Origin: Paenibacillus sp. USDA918EY
Lineage (GTDB): Bacteria > Bacillota > Bacilli > Paenibacillales > Paenibacillaceae
Assembly (NCBI RefSeq): GCF_009870825.1
Contig: NZ_WTWY01000001.1
Location: forward strand, 124,001-188,000
Length of the DNA stretch: 64,000 nt
Reading direction: 5' to 3'
Part shown: positions 18,492 through 28,473 of the stretch, one piece after another
Position numbering within the stretch: position 1 is the stretch's first letter
Layout: every line of letters begins with the position of its first letter
Notes under the pieces: model-generated
Database searches by the model: none
Seen by the model: the letters and a program-made list of their open reading frames with translations, nothing else
Told to the model about the DNA's origin: nothing
Translations under genes and position numbers: made by a program

Positions 18492-21140
18492 TTGGCTAAA
18501 CGGAAAAAAAGGAAAAAGGCTTTGCTGACCAATGTTCTGAAATACGAAATATACGGGATCATCCTGATCACCCTGTCCGTCATCGCCCTATCGGGCGAAG
18601 CGGCGGTGGGGTGGTCGTTATCTAAAATGTTTGGGCTTGTGCTTGGACGGTTTTATTTTGTCATTCCGTTAATCGGCATTTATTTGGGATTAAGCGTCAT
18701 GATTCAGCGCAAGTGGCCCAACCGGTGGAGCACCCGCAAAAGCGGGATCGTTTTGCTCGTGCTGGCGCTTACGCTCATGAGCAGCGTCGCATCGCTGGAA
18801 AGAAAGCTGTCCCACGTTCCCGGCGTGAGCGCCGGGCATATCATCACCCAAATACATAACGATTTGGAAGGTTCGCTGCTGTCTTCCGCGGCCGCCAAAG
18901 ACCATTCCATGATGAACAAGGACATCAGCGGCGGATATGCCGGGGCGCTGCAATACGCCGTTTTGTTTTGGCTGTTCGGCAACACGGGAACGAAGCTGAT
19001 GCTCATCGTCATGTTTATCATCAGCTTTATGCTGATCACGAACCTTTCTTACGTCGATTTGATGCGGATTGTGCGCAAACGGATGGTTCAGGCCGGAACC
19101 AATATGCAAAAACGGATCGCGGCCCAAAAACCGCAAACCGTCGCTTCCTCCGCAAAAACGCCGCGCAAGCGGGGGCATGCGCTGCTGCCGGATGAGGATG
19201 AGGAGGACGAGCTCGACGACTTTGTGCCGCCGAAGGAGAAACGCGCCGCGCCGGTGTTTTTTCAGCTGTTTGGCAACAAGATCGCCAAGCCGGCACCGGA
19301 TCCGGCCGCGGATGCCGAGGAGGATCTGGACGGAAGCGACATTTTGGAGCCTGTCGGCAAGCATGCGGATACCGGGTCAAAGCCGGTTTACAGCTACGAA
19401 CCGCAGCCGGATGAAACGGCGGATCATGAAAGCCCATGGGATCGCGTGGAGCCGGAACCTTCGTCGCCGATCATTCGCGATTTCTTCGAGCAGGTGAAAT
19501 CCGAAAACGGCTTGGAGGAAGAGGAGTGGGACGATCAAGAACCCGCCGCGGCCGCGCCTTCTTCGGTTATGCGTGAAACCGGACAAGACGGGCACGACCC
19601 GCTTCCTATCGAGCAGGAACAGGCGGCAAACGGCTTATCCGCGGAGGAAACGGCAGAAGCCGGGGAAGAAGCTGCCGGTGCGCCCGAAACGAAACCTCCC
19701 GCTCCGCCTCCCAAACCGTACAAGCTGCCGCCGTTCCGCCTGCTGGCCAAACCGCAAAACGGCGGCAAAGCCGGGGATCAGAACGACTACATGCAAACGG
19801 CGCGCAAGCTGGAGGCCACGCTCGAGAGCTTCGGCGTGCGGGCCAAGGTGCTGGAGGTCGTGCGCGGCCCGGCGGTTACGCGTTATGAAATCCAGCCGGA
19901 TATCGGGGTGAAGGTCAGCCGGATCGTAAGCCTTACCGACGACATCGCGCTGGCGCTGGCTGCAAAAGACATCCGGATGGAAGCGCCGATTCCGGGCAAA
20001 TCGGCGATCGGCATCGAAGTCCCGAACAACGAGGTGTCGTTGGTCACGATGCGCGAGGTTATGGAAACGCCGGTGTTCCAGGACGCCCAGTCGAAATTGT
20101 CCATTGCGTTCGGCAGGGACATTTCGGGCCAAACGATCGTCGGCAACCTGGCAAAAATGCCTCACTTGCTGGTCGCCGGGGCAACGGGTTCGGGGAAATC
20201 CGTCTGCATCAACGGCATCATTACGAGCATTTTGTATAAAGCGAAACCGGACGAAGTCAAATTTTTGATGGTCGATCCGAAGATGGTCGAGCTGAACGTA
20301 TACAACGGCATTCCGCATTTGATGGCTCCGGTGGTAACGGACCCGAAACGGGCGTCGCTTGCCTTGAAGAAAATCGTCGTCGAGATGGAAAAACGGTACG
20401 AGCTGTTTTCCAAGTCGGGCACCCGGAACATCGAGGGCTACAACAACCTGATGAAGGACAATTTGCCGGCCGTGCTGCCTTACATCGTCGTCATCGTCGA
20501 CGAGCTTGCCGACCTGATGATGGTAGCGGCGCATGACGTCGAGGAAGCCATCACAAGGCTGGCGCAAATGGCGCGTGCCGCCGGCATCCATTTGATCATC
20601 GCGACCCAGCGTCCTTCGGTGGACGTCATTACGGGGGTTATCAAGGCCAACATTCCTTCACGGATCGCCTTCGGCGTGTCGTCCCAGGTGGACTCGAGGA
20701 CGATTCTGGACATGGCCGGGGCGGAAAAGCTGCTTGGACGCGGCGACATGCTCTTTATGCCGATGGGCTCTTCGAAGCCGATTCGCGTTCAGGGCGCATT
20801 TATGACCGACCAGGAAGTGGAAACGATCGTCAATTACGTGCGTGAACAGGGCGAAGCCCAATATGATGAGTCGATCGTTCCCGAAGTGGATGAATCGCAG
20901 CCGGAAGGCGATGAAGAACTGGATGAACTGTACGATCAGGCGGTGCAAATCGTGCTTGAAGCCAAGCAGGCATCCGTATCGCTGCTGCAGCGGAGAATGA
21001 GGGTCGGTTATACGCGCGCGGCGCGTTTGATCGACTCCATGGAAGCCCGGGGCATCATCGGTCCTTATGAAGGAAGCAAACCCCGGGAGGTTCTGGTATC
21101 CCTTGAGCAATACCAGCAGCAGAACCGGATCAGCTCATAA
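18492..21140 (+). CDS. DNA translocase FtsK/SpoIIIE
   Basis: Septum-anchored DNA pump that clears chromosomes from the division or sporulation septum. 882 residues: four N-terminal membrane segments (about residues 15-190), an acidic, proline-rich linker (about 210-430), an alpha/beta motor with Walker A GATGSGKS near 562 and Walker [12 protein letters not shown] near 670, and a C-terminal gamma winged helix. TTG start after GGGGGTGAC. The position matches B. subtilis spoIIIE, whose forespore role is likely here. Confidence 0.95.
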   Translation: MAKRKKRKKALLTNVLKYEIYGIILITLSVIALSGEAAVGWSLSKMFGLVLGRFYFVIPLIGIYLGLSVMIQRKWPNRWSTRKSGIVLLVLALTLMSSVASLERKLSHVPGVSAGHIITQIHNDLEGSLLSSAAAKDHSMMNKDISGGYAGALQYAVLFWLFGNTGTKLMLIVMFIISFMLITNLSYVDLMRIVRKRMVQAGTNMQKRIAAQKPQTVASSAKTPRKRGHALLPDEDEEDELDDFVPPKEKRAAPVFFQLFGNKIAKPAPDPAADAEEDLDGSDILEPVGKHADTGSKPVYSYEPQPDETADHESPWDRVEPEPSSPIIRDFFEQVKSENGLEEEEWDDQEPAAAAPSSVMRETGQDGHDPLPIEQEQAANGLSAEETAEAGEEAAGAPETKPPAPPPKPYKLPPFRLLAKPQNGGKAGDQNDYMQTARKLEATLESFGVRAKVLEVVRGPAVTRYEIQPDIGVKVSRIVSLTDDIALALAAKDIRMEAPIPGKSAIGIEVPNNEVSLVTMREVMETPVFQDAQSKLSIAFGRDISGQTIVGNLAKMPHLLVAGATGSGKSVCINGIITSILYKAKPDEVKFLMVDPKMVELNVYNGIPHLMAPVVTDPKRASLALKKIVVEMEKRYELFSKSGTRNIEGYNNLMKDNLPAVLPYIVVIVDELADLMMVAAHDVEEAITRLAQMARAAGIHLIIATQRPSVDVITGVIKANIPSRIAFGVSSQVDSRTILDMAGAEKLLGRGDMLFMPMGSSKPIRVQGAFMTDQEVETIVNYVREQGEAQYDESIVPEVDESQPEGDEELDELYDQAVQIVLEAKQASVSLLQRRMRVGYTRAARLIDSMEARGIIGPYEGSKPREVLVSLEQYQQQNRISS

Positions 21141-21168
21141 TCAAACGGTAAGGAACGACCCGTATAAC

Positions 21169-21215
21169 AAAAAAACGTGCAGCCGCGGTTTGCGAAACCG
21201 CGCTGCACGTTTTTT
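21169..21215. terminator. Bidirectional terminator between ftsK and aldo/keto reductase
   Basis: CGTGCAGcCGCGGTTT-gcg-AAACCGCGCTGCACG (one bulge) flanked by A7 on the left and T6 on the right, serving the two convergent genes. Confidence 0.85.
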
Positions 21216-21259
21216 GCTTTTTGAAAATCGTTTACGGATTTGTTCACTCGCCCTCAAGC

Positions 21260-22105
21260 TTAGAAATCGAAGTTGTCGGGATCGGGACCGACGCGGCGGT
21301 CTTGGTTCAGCGCATCGATGCGCTCCATATCCTCGCGTGAAAGCTCGAAGTCGAAAATCGACGCGTTTTCGATGATGCGATGCTCCTTGATCGATTTTGG
21401 AATGGTGACGACTCCCTTTTGAAGGTCCCATCTCAAAATCACTTGGGCCACCGATTTGCCGTGGCTTGCGGCGATTTCCTGAAGCACGGGCTGGTTCAAC
21501 AGCTCGCCCTGCATCAAAGGGGACCAGGCTTCAAGCTGAATGCCATGCTCTTTCGTAAAAGCAAGAAGATCGTTTTGGGCAAGGTAGGGATGGAACTCCA
21601 CCTGGTCTACCATCGGCTTGATTTCAGCCGTTGCCAGCAGATCCTGCAAGTGGTGAACATGGAAGTTGCTGACGCCGATCGCCCGGACGCGCCCGTCCTT
21701 ATACAGCTTTTCCAAGGCTCTCCACGTGTCTTTATATTTGCCTGCTACCGGCCAGTGAATAAGATACAGGTCAAGTACGTCCAGACCGAGTTTGGACAAG
21801 CTCGTGTCAAAGGCTGCCAACGTTTCCTCGTACCCTTGGTCCTGGTTCCATACTTTGGAGGTTACGAACAGTTCTTCTCTGGCAAGGCCGTTTTCTTCCA
21901 GCGCTTCGCGGATGGCTTGACCCACGCCGCTTTCGTTTCCATAAATCGCCGCCGTATCGATGCTGCGGTACCCATGTTTGATGGCAGCCTTTATGGCCGC
22001 GGAAAGATCCTCGCCTTCCTCTACCTTGAATACGCCCAGTCCGAACCAAGGCATTTCTACTCCGTTAGCAAGCTTCGTTGTGCTTTGCAGATGCAATTTC
22101 ATCAT
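21260..22105 (-). CDS. Aldo/keto reductase
   Basis: NADPH-dependent carbonyl reductase of the AKR superfamily. 281 residues with the catalytic tetrad visible: GYRSIDTAAIYGNE (Asp, Tyr), VTSKVW (Lys), LYLIHWPV (His), followed by GVSNFHVHHL and the cofactor loop VTIPKSI. Minus strand; ATG at 22105 preceded by GAGGAGG. The upstream MFS gene overlaps its start by about 40 bases, so the two are co-transcribed. Substrate unknown; the family often reduces methylglyoxal or other toxic aldehydes. Confidence 0.92.
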   Translation of the reverse strand: MMKLHLQSTTKLANGVEMPWFGLGVFKVEEGEDLSAAIKAAIKHGYRSIDTAAIYGNESGVGQAIREALEENGLAREELFVTSKVWNQDQGYEETLAAFDTSLSKLGLDVLDLYLIHWPVAGKYKDTWRALEKLYKDGRVRAIGVSNFHVHHLQDLLATAEIKPMVDQVEFHPYLAQNDLLAFTKEHGIQLEAWSPLMQGELLNQPVLQEIAASHGKSVAQVILRWDLQKGVVTIPKSIKEHRIIENASIFDFELSREDMERIDALNQDRRVGPDPDNFDF

Positions 22106-23330
22106 GTGTTCCTCCTCGAGTTAGTCTTTCTTTATTGTTTGTTGAAATGTTTGTTTCTTTTCTTTGCAAAATATAACTCCATCCGGTAAGAATAACGGCA
22201 GCCGCAACCATCACGGCACCGACCCAGCCCGTATGGACAAGACCGAGCGAATCCGTCACCCGTCCGCCCAAATAAGCGCCAAGGGCGATTCCGGCGTTAA
22301 ACGCGGCGATGTTGATCGCCGAGGCGACATCCACCGCTTTCGGCACATACCGTTCGGCAAGCGTCAAAACATACGACTGCAAGCCGGGTACGTTCATGAA
22401 TGCAAGCAAACCCATCAGGAAGACGGTGATCAAAGCCGCGATTTTGAACGACGCCGTAAACGTAAGCAGCAGCAGAACCGCCGCCTGCAGGATAAACATG
22501 ACGAGCAGCGCCGATAACGGCTTGCGGTTGGCCGCTTTGCCGCCGATCATGTTGCCGATGGCGATGGCGATCCCGTACAGCAGCAGAATGAGCGCCGTCG
22601 TGGATTCGGCGAACCCTGTTATTTGGTGAAGCAGTGGGGATAAATAAGTGAAGACCGCAAAAGTCCCCCCATATCCCAGTGCCGTAATCAGAAAAGCCAG
22701 CAGCAATCTTCCGTTGGCAAAAAGCTTAAGCTGCTCGCGAACCGGCGTTTTGACGCCTTTCCGAAGATGGGAAGGGACCAGCGCAAGGTTAGCGAACAAA
22801 GCCACCAAGCCGACTGCGGCGATGGAGATGAATGCGGCCCGCCATCCCAGCTGCTGTCCGAGAAACGTTCCGATCGGCACGCCGGTGACGGTGGCGATGG
22901 TCAAGCCCGAAAAAAGGATGGCAATCGCGCTGGCGCGGCGATTTTCCGGAACGATGTCGGCGGCGATCGTCGTACCGATGGACATGAACACGCCATGGGC
23001 AAGCGCGGAGATGATCCGTCCCACCAGCAGCATGACGATTCCGTTTGCCAATGCGGCCGTGCTGTTGCCCGCGATAAACACGAGCATGATTCCGATCAGA
23101 AGCTTTTTACGCGACATCTTTATCGTCATCGAAGTCAGCACCGGCGCGCCGAAGGTGACTCCGAGGGCATACAAGGTTACGGTCAAACCAGTCAGCGTAA
23201 GCGAAATATGCAGATCCTCCGCAATCAGGGGCAGCAAGCCTACGCTGATAAATTCGGTCGTTCCGATGGCAAATGCGCTGATGGCTAAAGCCAGAAGCGC
23301 AAATATGCTTTTTTTGTTTTCTTGAGGCAT
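22065..23330 (-). CDS. MFS transporter, drug/sugar exporter type
   Basis: 421-residue major facilitator with 12 predicted membrane segments. It begins MPQENKKSIFALLALAIS, with the AraJ/YdhP-like phrase GTTEFISVGLLPLIAEDL in the first helix region, a loop-2 basic motif (MSRKKLL), and a GRIISALAHGVF segment. The start at 23330 is chosen for AGGAGTG upstream. Divergent from the HxlR regulator, which probably controls it. Export of a toxic or electrophilic compound is likely given the reductase partner. Confidence 0.88.
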   Translation of the reverse strand: MPQENKKSIFALLALAISAFAIGTTEFISVGLLPLIAEDLHISLTLTGLTVTLYALGVTFGAPVLTSMTIKMSRKKLLIGIMLVFIAGNSTAALANGIVMLLVGRIISALAHGVFMSIGTTIAADIVPENRRASAIAILFSGLTIATVTGVPIGTFLGQQLGWRAAFISIAAVGLVALFANLALVPSHLRKGVKTPVREQLKLFANGRLLLAFLITALGYGGTFAVFTYLSPLLHQITGFAESTTALILLLYGIAIAIGNMIGGKAANRKPLSALLVMFILQAAVLLLLTFTASFKIAALITVFLMGLLAFMNVPGLQSYVLTLAERYVPKAVDVASAINIAAFNAGIALGAYLGGRVTDSLGLVHTGWVGAVMVAAAVILTGWSYILQRKETNISTNNKERLTRGGTHDEIASAKHNEAC

Positions 23331-23393
23331 TCTTTTCACTCCTGTTCTAGTCATCCCGGCCGGTATATGCTATTATGAATCCGAAGAAACAAT

Positions 23394-23428
23394 TTGAATA
23401 GTACGTACTTTAAAGTGCTATAGGCACT
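23394..23428. promoter_or_regulatory. Overlapping palindromic operator cluster between MFS and HxlR genes
   Basis: Three consecutive palindromes: AGTACGTACT (23400-23409), ACTTTAAAGT (23407-23416) and AGTGC-tatag-GCACT (23414-23428). They fall in the 19-base spacer and -10 of a possible plus-strand promoter TTGAAT...TATAGG (23394-23424) for the HxlR gene. Confidence 0.55.
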
Positions 23429-23464
23429 AAAAAGTTCCTTAGACGAAATGGAGGGGGAAACCTC

Positions 23465-23839
23465 ATGAAAAAATACAATATATCCGTTGAAGCAACGCTT
23501 GAAGTGATCGGGGGGAAATGGAAATGCGTCATTTTGTGCCATTTGACCCACGGCAAAAAACGAACGAGCGATTTGCGCCGGCTGATGCCCGGCATAACCC
23601 AGAAAATGCTGACGCAGCAGCTCAGGGAGCTGGAGGAAGACGGGATCGTGAACCGCATCGTTTATAACCAAGTTCCGCCGAAAGTCGAATATGAGCTGAC
23701 GGAATACGGATGGAGCCTTCAATCGATATTGGACGCTTTATGCAATTGGGGAGAGCAGCATATTATCCGCGAATACGGCGATAAATTTTTGGTGCTTGAG
23801 GACAATGTGTTGAACCGGCCGGGGGAGCCGGTCACGTAA
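23465..23839 (+). CDS. HxlR-family winged-helix regulator
   Basis: 124-residue MarR-like dimeric DNA-binding protein. It carries the hallmark ATLEVIGGKWKCVILCHL with two cysteines near residues 21 and 25, then LRRLMPGITQKMLTQQLRELEEDGIV (recognition helix and wing). Family members such as HypR and YodB sense electrophiles or oxidants through cysteines; here that is an inference. Divergent to the MFS/aldo-keto reductase pair, a classic regulator-target layout. Confidence 0.92.
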   Translation: MKKYNISVEATLEVIGGKWKCVILCHLTHGKKRTSDLRRLMPGITQKMLTQQLRELEEDGIVNRIVYNQVPPKVEYELTEYGWSLQSILDALCNWGEQHIIREYGDKFLVLEDNVLNRPGEPVT

Positions 23840-23892
23840 CAAGCGGTTTATATCATTAAGAACATACCAATAACGGAAGAAAAAACCAGCAT

Positions 23893-23934
23893 CGGCCTGC
23901 CGTACAAGCGATTGTACCGCGGGCCGTTATTTTT
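23893..23934 (+). terminator. Terminator after the HxlR gene
   Basis: CGGCCTGCCGTACAA / TTGTACCGCGGGCCG, near-perfect long stem, followed by TTATTTTT. Confidence 0.8.
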
Positions 23935-23991
23935 GGGCTCGGATGTCTTTTCCATGCATCCTGTTCGGGTTTCGACCTTTCTTTTGCGATG

Positions 23992-24022
23992 TGCATAGTT
24001 CATGGTGGGTCTTGTCATAATA
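23992..24022 (+). promoter_or_regulatory. Sigma-G-like promoter of sleB
   Basis: TGCATA, 18-base spacer, CATAATA, a good match to the sigma-G pattern (GHATR-N17/18-CATWMTA). sleB is a forespore sigma-G gene in B. subtilis. Confidence 0.7.
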
Positions 24023-24070
24023 ACCGTAGCCATCCTAGCCAAACTCACAAGAGAAAGGTAGAGCTGTCAA

Positions 24071-24889
24071 ATGAGAAAAAAGAAATTGTGGATCATGTCA
24101 GGACTCCTGTTCCTTTTGTCAGCGGCGGTCATAGCAGGGGCGCAGCCCCTCATTCAGGACCGGGCCGCGTCCGATCAACAGAGCCCGGTTTCCAAAGAAG
24201 CGGTTCCGACTTTCGGAACGACCGTGCTGAAATACGGTTCCTCCGGTCAGGACATCTATGAGCTGCAGGGACGCTTGAAATTTCTCGGTTTCTATAACGG
24301 CAACATCGACGGCCAATTCGGCTGGACGACGTTAAAATCCGTCAAATGGTTCCAGTCCGAATTCGGGATGAAGGTCGACGGCACGGTCGGCGCAAAAACG
24401 AAGCTGAAGCTGTACAACGCGACGAAAGACTGGCAGCCGTCCGAAACGGCTGCGGGCAACCAGCAGGCGCCGGCCAACACCAACGCCGGCGGCAACAAAA
24501 GCGAACCTCTCGCTTCGGCCAACACGATGGGCTTGTCCGAAAACGACCTGAAAATTATGGCCAATGCCGTGTACGGGGAATCCCGCGGCGAACCGTTCGA
24601 AGGGCAAGTAGCCGTCGCGGCGGTCATTTTGAACCGGGTCAAGTCCCCAAGCTTCCCGAATACAGTACATGGCGTCATCTTCCAACCGGGCGCGTTCACG
24701 GCGGTGGCCGACGGCCAAATTTGGCTCACGCCGAACGAAGTGGCGCGCAAAGCCGTCCAGCAGGCGTTAAACGGATGGGATCCTACCGGAGGATGCCTGT
24801 ATTATTTCAACCCGAAGACAGCGACCTCGAAGTGGATCTGGTCCCGTCCGCAGGTAAAAACCATCGGACAGCATATCTTCTGCATGTAG
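24071..24889 (+). CDS. sleB: Spore cortex-lytic enzyme SleB
   Basis: Lytic transglycosylase that hydrolyses cortex peptidoglycan at muramic-delta-lactam residues during germination. 272 residues: an N-terminal membrane/signal segment (about 5-27), a peptidoglycan-binding domain (YGSSGQDIYELQGRLKFLGFY, about 55-115), a low-complexity Asn/Ala linker, and the SleB/CwlJ hydrolase domain with MANAVYGESRGEPFEGQVAVAAVILNR around residue 165, including the catalytic glutamate. The usual partner gene ypeB is not adjacent. Confidence 0.94.
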   Translation: MRKKKLWIMSGLLFLLSAAVIAGAQPLIQDRAASDQQSPVSKEAVPTFGTTVLKYGSSGQDIYELQGRLKFLGFYNGNIDGQFGWTTLKSVKWFQSEFGMKVDGTVGAKTKLKLYNATKDWQPSETAAGNQQAPANTNAGGNKSEPLASANTMGLSENDLKIMANAVYGESRGEPFEGQVAVAAVILNRVKSPSFPNTVHGVIFQPGAFTAVADGQIWLTPNEVARKAVQQALNGWDPTGGCLYYFNPKTATSKWIWSRPQVKTIGQHIFCM

Positions 24890-24912
24890 GCCGTTCTGCC
24901 GCCACAGAAAAC

Positions 24913-24950
24913 AGCAACCGGAGGGTTTGTCTTCGGTTGCTTCTTCACTT
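24913..24950 (+). terminator. Probable terminator after sleB
   Basis: AGCAACCG pairs with CGGTTGCT, followed by a T-rich but interrupted tail. Confidence 0.5.
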
Positions 24951-25023
24951 TGGAATGGTATAGAATGGAACATATTCATCTTCGCAACGTCAGACAAATT
25001 CATGGCTAAAGGAGTTTTGGACC

Positions 25024-26307
25024 TTGAATAAAACAGCATTTCAACATGGAAACGCAAGAAAAATGCGGATTCACGTTTTGCCATCGAAACGCTTTAAAAC
25101 GTTCGCCATTTCCCTTTATGCGGGCATCCCGCTTGCGGAGGATACGGTAACGGGTACGGCCTTGACTCCGTTTGTCTTAAGACGCGGAACCGCTTCCTAC
25201 CCGGAAACGAGACAATTTCGCGAAGCGCTCGAGCAGATGTACGGAGCGGGTTTCGGTTTTGACGTATATAAAAGAGGTAATTACCAGATCGTTCAGTTCC
25301 GCATGGACACGATCAACGATTCGTTTGTGAAAAGCAAGGAGAGCCTGTTGGAATCGTCTTTCGCTTTTCTCGGCGAAGTGGTGACGCGACCCGCGCTGGA
25401 GGGGGGGCATTTCCGAAGCAGCTACGTGCAGGCGGAAAAAGAAAACGTCCGCAAAAAAATGGAAGCCATCGTCAACGATAAAATCCGGTATGCGTCGGAA
25501 CGGTGCATCGAGGAAATGTGCCGGAACGAGCCGTACCGCCTTCATCCGCTCGGACAGCGCAAAGATTTGGAGGGCATTACCCCGCAAAGCCTTTACGAAG
25601 CGTACCGCCATTGGCTGGATCATGCGAGCCTCGATTTGTACGTGGTAGGAGACACGTCGCTTGAAGAAGTCGAAAAGCTGGTCGGCAAACATTTTGATTT
25701 GAGCGATCATGCGGCGGAAGCGGCTTATAGGCATGAATCCGACATCCGCAAGCCCGACGAGGTCCGCACGGTCGTCGAAAAAATGAACGTAAGCCAAGGC
25801 AAGCTCAACATGGGGCTTCGCACTTCCATTACATACGCCGACGAGCGATATGCCGCTGCGCTTATGTACAACGGGATTTTGGGCGGATACCCGCATTCCA
25901 AGCTGTTTATGAACGTCCGTGAAAAAGCGAGCCTCGCCTATTACGCGTCTTCGCGCTACGACGGGCATAAAGGAATCGGCACCATCCAATCCGGCATCGA
26001 AATCCAAAACTACGAAAAGGCGCTGGAAATCATAAAAAAACAGCTGGAAGAGATGCGCGCAGGCAACATCACCGATTTGGAAATGTCCCAAACCAAGGCG
26101 ATGATCCGCAACCTTCTGCTGGAAATCGACGATTCCGCCTTCGAAATGATCGCTTACGATTTCAACCGCCAGTTTTCCGGCAAAGACCGGCAGCGCGCCG
26201 AACTGCTGCAGCAGGTGGAAGCGATCCGGATCGAGGACGTAAAAGCGGCTGCAGATACCTTTGAGCTGGATACGATCTATTTCCTGAAGGGCCAGAAGGA
26301 GGAATAA
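25024..26307 (+). CDS. yfmF: M16-like protein YfmF/YmfF, EF-P 5-aminopentanol modification associated
   Basis: 427-residue M16-peptidase-fold protein. The first beta-domain lacks the HxxEH zinc motif (region reads FVLRRGTASYPETRQFREALEQMYG), so it is probably a non-catalytic partner of the next gene. The C-terminal half keeps the M16 substrate region (REKASLAYYASSRYDG). Start TTG 25024. B. subtilis homologues ymfF, ymfH and ymfI were linked genetically to attachment of 5-aminopentanol to EF-P and to swarming. Confidence 0.88.
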   Translation: MNKTAFQHGNARKMRIHVLPSKRFKTFAISLYAGIPLAEDTVTGTALTPFVLRRGTASYPETRQFREALEQMYGAGFGFDVYKRGNYQIVQFRMDTINDSFVKSKESLLESSFAFLGEVVTRPALEGGHFRSSYVQAEKENVRKKMEAIVNDKIRYASERCIEEMCRNEPYRLHPLGQRKDLEGITPQSLYEAYRHWLDHASLDLYVVGDTSLEEVEKLVGKHFDLSDHAAEAAYRHESDIRKPDEVRTVVEKMNVSQGKLNMGLRTSITYADERYAAALMYNGILGGYPHSKLFMNVREKASLAYYASSRYDGHKGIGTIQSGIEIQNYEKALEIIKKQLEEMRAGNITDLEMSQTKAMIRNLLLEIDDSAFEMIAYDFNRQFSGKDRQRAELLQQVEAIRIEDVKAAADTFELDTIYFLKGQKEE

Positions 26308-26309
26308 CG

Positions 26310-27590
26310 GTGGAAAAACTTCAGTTCGACAACTTGCAGGAAACGCTGTACAAGGAAGTGATGGACAACGGGCTGCATGTATACGTTTTGCCTAAGCCGG
26401 GCTTCCAAAAGACATACGCCACGTTCGCGACCAAATACGGATCCGTCGATAACCATTTTCGCGTCGAAGGACAGGAAGAGGTTTCCGTTCCTGACGGCAT
26501 CGCCCATTTCCTGGAGCATAAAATGTTCGAGGAGCCGGAAGGGGACATTTTCGCCACGTTCGCTTCCAACGGAGCCTCCGCCAACGCGTTTACGAGCTTC
26601 GACCAAACCGTATACCTGTTTTCGGCAACGGAGAACATTAAGAAAAACCTCGAGACGCTGATCAATTTCGTTCAGCATCCTTATTTTACGGACCAAAACG
26701 TCGAGAAGGAAAAAGGAATCATCGGGCAAGAAATCAACATGTACCTCGATAATGCCGATTGGCGGGTCTACTTCGGCCTCATCGAAGCCATGTACAAAAT
26801 CCATCCGGTCCATATCGACATCGCCGGCACGGTGGAGTCGATCGGCACGATTACAAAGGAGACGCTGTATACGTGCTATAACGCTTTTTACCATCCGAGC
26901 AACATGCTGCTGTTTGTGGTGGGCGGGGTCGATCCCGAGGAAGTGTTCGAGCTGGTCCGCGCCAACCAGGCGGCGAAAGATTATAAGCCGCAAGGCGCGA
27001 TCGAACGCCTATTCGAGCCGGAAACGGTGGAAGTGGCCGAGAAACGCCGCGTCGCCAAATTGACCGTTTCGATGCCGAAATGCCTGTTCGGATTCAAGGA
27101 AAAGAAAGTCGGATATACCGGCGGCGAATTGCTCCGCCGCGACTTGACGACGAAGCTGATGCTCGATTTGCTGTTTGGTTCAAGTACCGAGCTTTATCAG
27201 AAGCTGTATGACGAAGAGCTTATTTCGGACAGCTTTTCCCATGAATACAGCAGTTCCCCGCAGTATGCCTTTTCGGCAATCGGCGGCGACACGCCGGATC
27301 CGGACAAATTGCTTGCAAGAGTCCGCGAGGAAGTCGACCGCGTTTTGAAAAACGGCTTCAAAGAATCCGATTTCGAGCGGGCGCGCAAAAAGAAAATCGG
27401 CGGGTATCTCCGCATGCTCAATTCACCGGAAAATATCGCCCACGAATTCACCCGTTACCAGTTCCGCGGCAGCGATTTCTTCTCCGTCGTTCAGGTATAT
27501 GAATCCATTACGCTGCAGGAAGTCAACGACCGCCTTAAGGAACATGTGGATTGGAATCAGATGGCGGTATCGATCGTGGTGAATCCATAA
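26310..27590 (+). CDS. yfmH: M16 zinc peptidase YfmH/YmfH, EF-P 5-aminopentanol modification associated
   Basis: 426 residues, M16 fold with an intact zinc site: HFLEHKMFEEPEGD near residue 69 and the downstream glutamate in EKGIIGQEINMYLD near 140. GTG start with AGAAGGAGG upstream, 2 bases after yfmF, so co-translated with its inactive-looking partner. Active/inactive M16 pairs are typical of heterodimeric processing peptidases, which suggests a complex. Confidence 0.9.
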   Translation: MEKLQFDNLQETLYKEVMDNGLHVYVLPKPGFQKTYATFATKYGSVDNHFRVEGQEEVSVPDGIAHFLEHKMFEEPEGDIFATFASNGASANAFTSFDQTVYLFSATENIKKNLETLINFVQHPYFTDQNVEKEKGIIGQEINMYLDNADWRVYFGLIEAMYKIHPVHIDIAGTVESIGTITKETLYTCYNAFYHPSNMLLFVVGGVDPEEVFELVRANQAAKDYKPQGAIERLFEPETVEVAEKRRVAKLTVSMPKCLFGFKEKKVGYTGGELLRRDLTTKLMLDLLFGSSTELYQKLYDEELISDSFSHEYSSSPQYAFSAIGGDTPDPDKLLARVREEVDRVLKNGFKESDFERARKKKIGGYLRMLNSPENIAHEFTRYQFRGSDFFSVVQVYESITLQEVNDRLKEHVDWNQMAVSIVVNP

Positions 27591-28363
27591 TGGCGTTTAC
27601 GGGAGAGGAGAACCTAGCGAAAGCGATCGGCGATACCACCGTGCTCGTGACGGGGGCCAGCAGAGGCATAGGCGCTGCCATCGCTGAACGTTTCGCGCAG
27701 GTCGGGATGAACGTCGTCATCCATTACGGCGTTTCACATGAAGCGGCCAACGACGTGGCCCGCCGCTGCATGCAGCACGGGGCCAAGGTATTGACGGTTT
27801 CCGCGGATCTGAGGGATAAGCAGCAGATTTCCCGCATGAAGGATAAGCTTGAAAGCCATGGGCTGATGCCGGACATTTTAATTAACAACGCCGGCATTTC
27901 GCATTACGGCATGCTGGCGGACGTGACGGAAGAGCAGTGGGACGAAGTCATGTCCGTCAATTTGAAAGGATTGTTTTTGTGCACGCAGGCTTTTATGCCG
28001 CATATGGTCACGCAGCGGTACGGCCGCATCATCAACATGTCTTCGGTGTGGGGAATGTCCGGCGCCTCCTGCGAAGTGCTGTATTCCACGACCAAAGGAG
28101 GCATCAACGCTTTTACCAAAGCGCTGGCGAAAGAGCTTGCGCCGTCGGGAGTAACGGTCAATGCCGTCGCTCCGGGCGCGGTGGATACGGAGATGCTTGG
28201 ACATTTGGATGCGGAGGAAAAACGGATGCTGGAGGATGAAATTCCGGCGGGCAGGCTGGCTACCCCGGACGAGATTTCTTCGCTGGTCTATTTTCTGGCG
28301 CTGCCGGAATCCGGCTATATCAACGGCCAGGTGATCAGTCCCAACGGAGGCTGGATTACCTGA
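27590..28363 (+). CDS. ymfI: SDR oxidoreductase YmfI, EF-P 5-aminopentanone reductase
   Basis: 257-residue short-chain dehydrogenase: nucleotide motif TGASRGIGAAIAE near residue 22, NNAGIS near 101, the catalytic Ser (INMSSVWG), and YSTTKGG (Tyr, Lys) near 165. ATG overlaps the yfmH stop by one base (TAATG). In B. subtilis YmfI reduces EF-P-bound 5-aminopentanone to 5-aminopentanol. efp itself is not in the window. Confidence 0.9.
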   Translation: MAFTGEENLAKAIGDTTVLVTGASRGIGAAIAERFAQVGMNVVIHYGVSHEAANDVARRCMQHGAKVLTVSADLRDKQQISRMKDKLESHGLMPDILINNAGISHYGMLADVTEEQWDEVMSVNLKGLFLCTQAFMPHMVTQRYGRIINMSSVWGMSGASCEVLYSTTKGGINAFTKALAKELAPSGVTVNAVAPGAVDTEMLGHLDAEEKRMLEDEIPAGRLATPDEISSLVYFLALPESGYINGQVISPNGGWIT

Positions 28364-28473
28364 AGCTGCTAACGGTCATGCGACTGTCTGTCTGCATAGG
28401 CGAGCGTTGTTGAGGTTATATTACAATTGTTGATTTTAAATCTCATGCGCTACAGCCAAGGGAGGACTTATCA

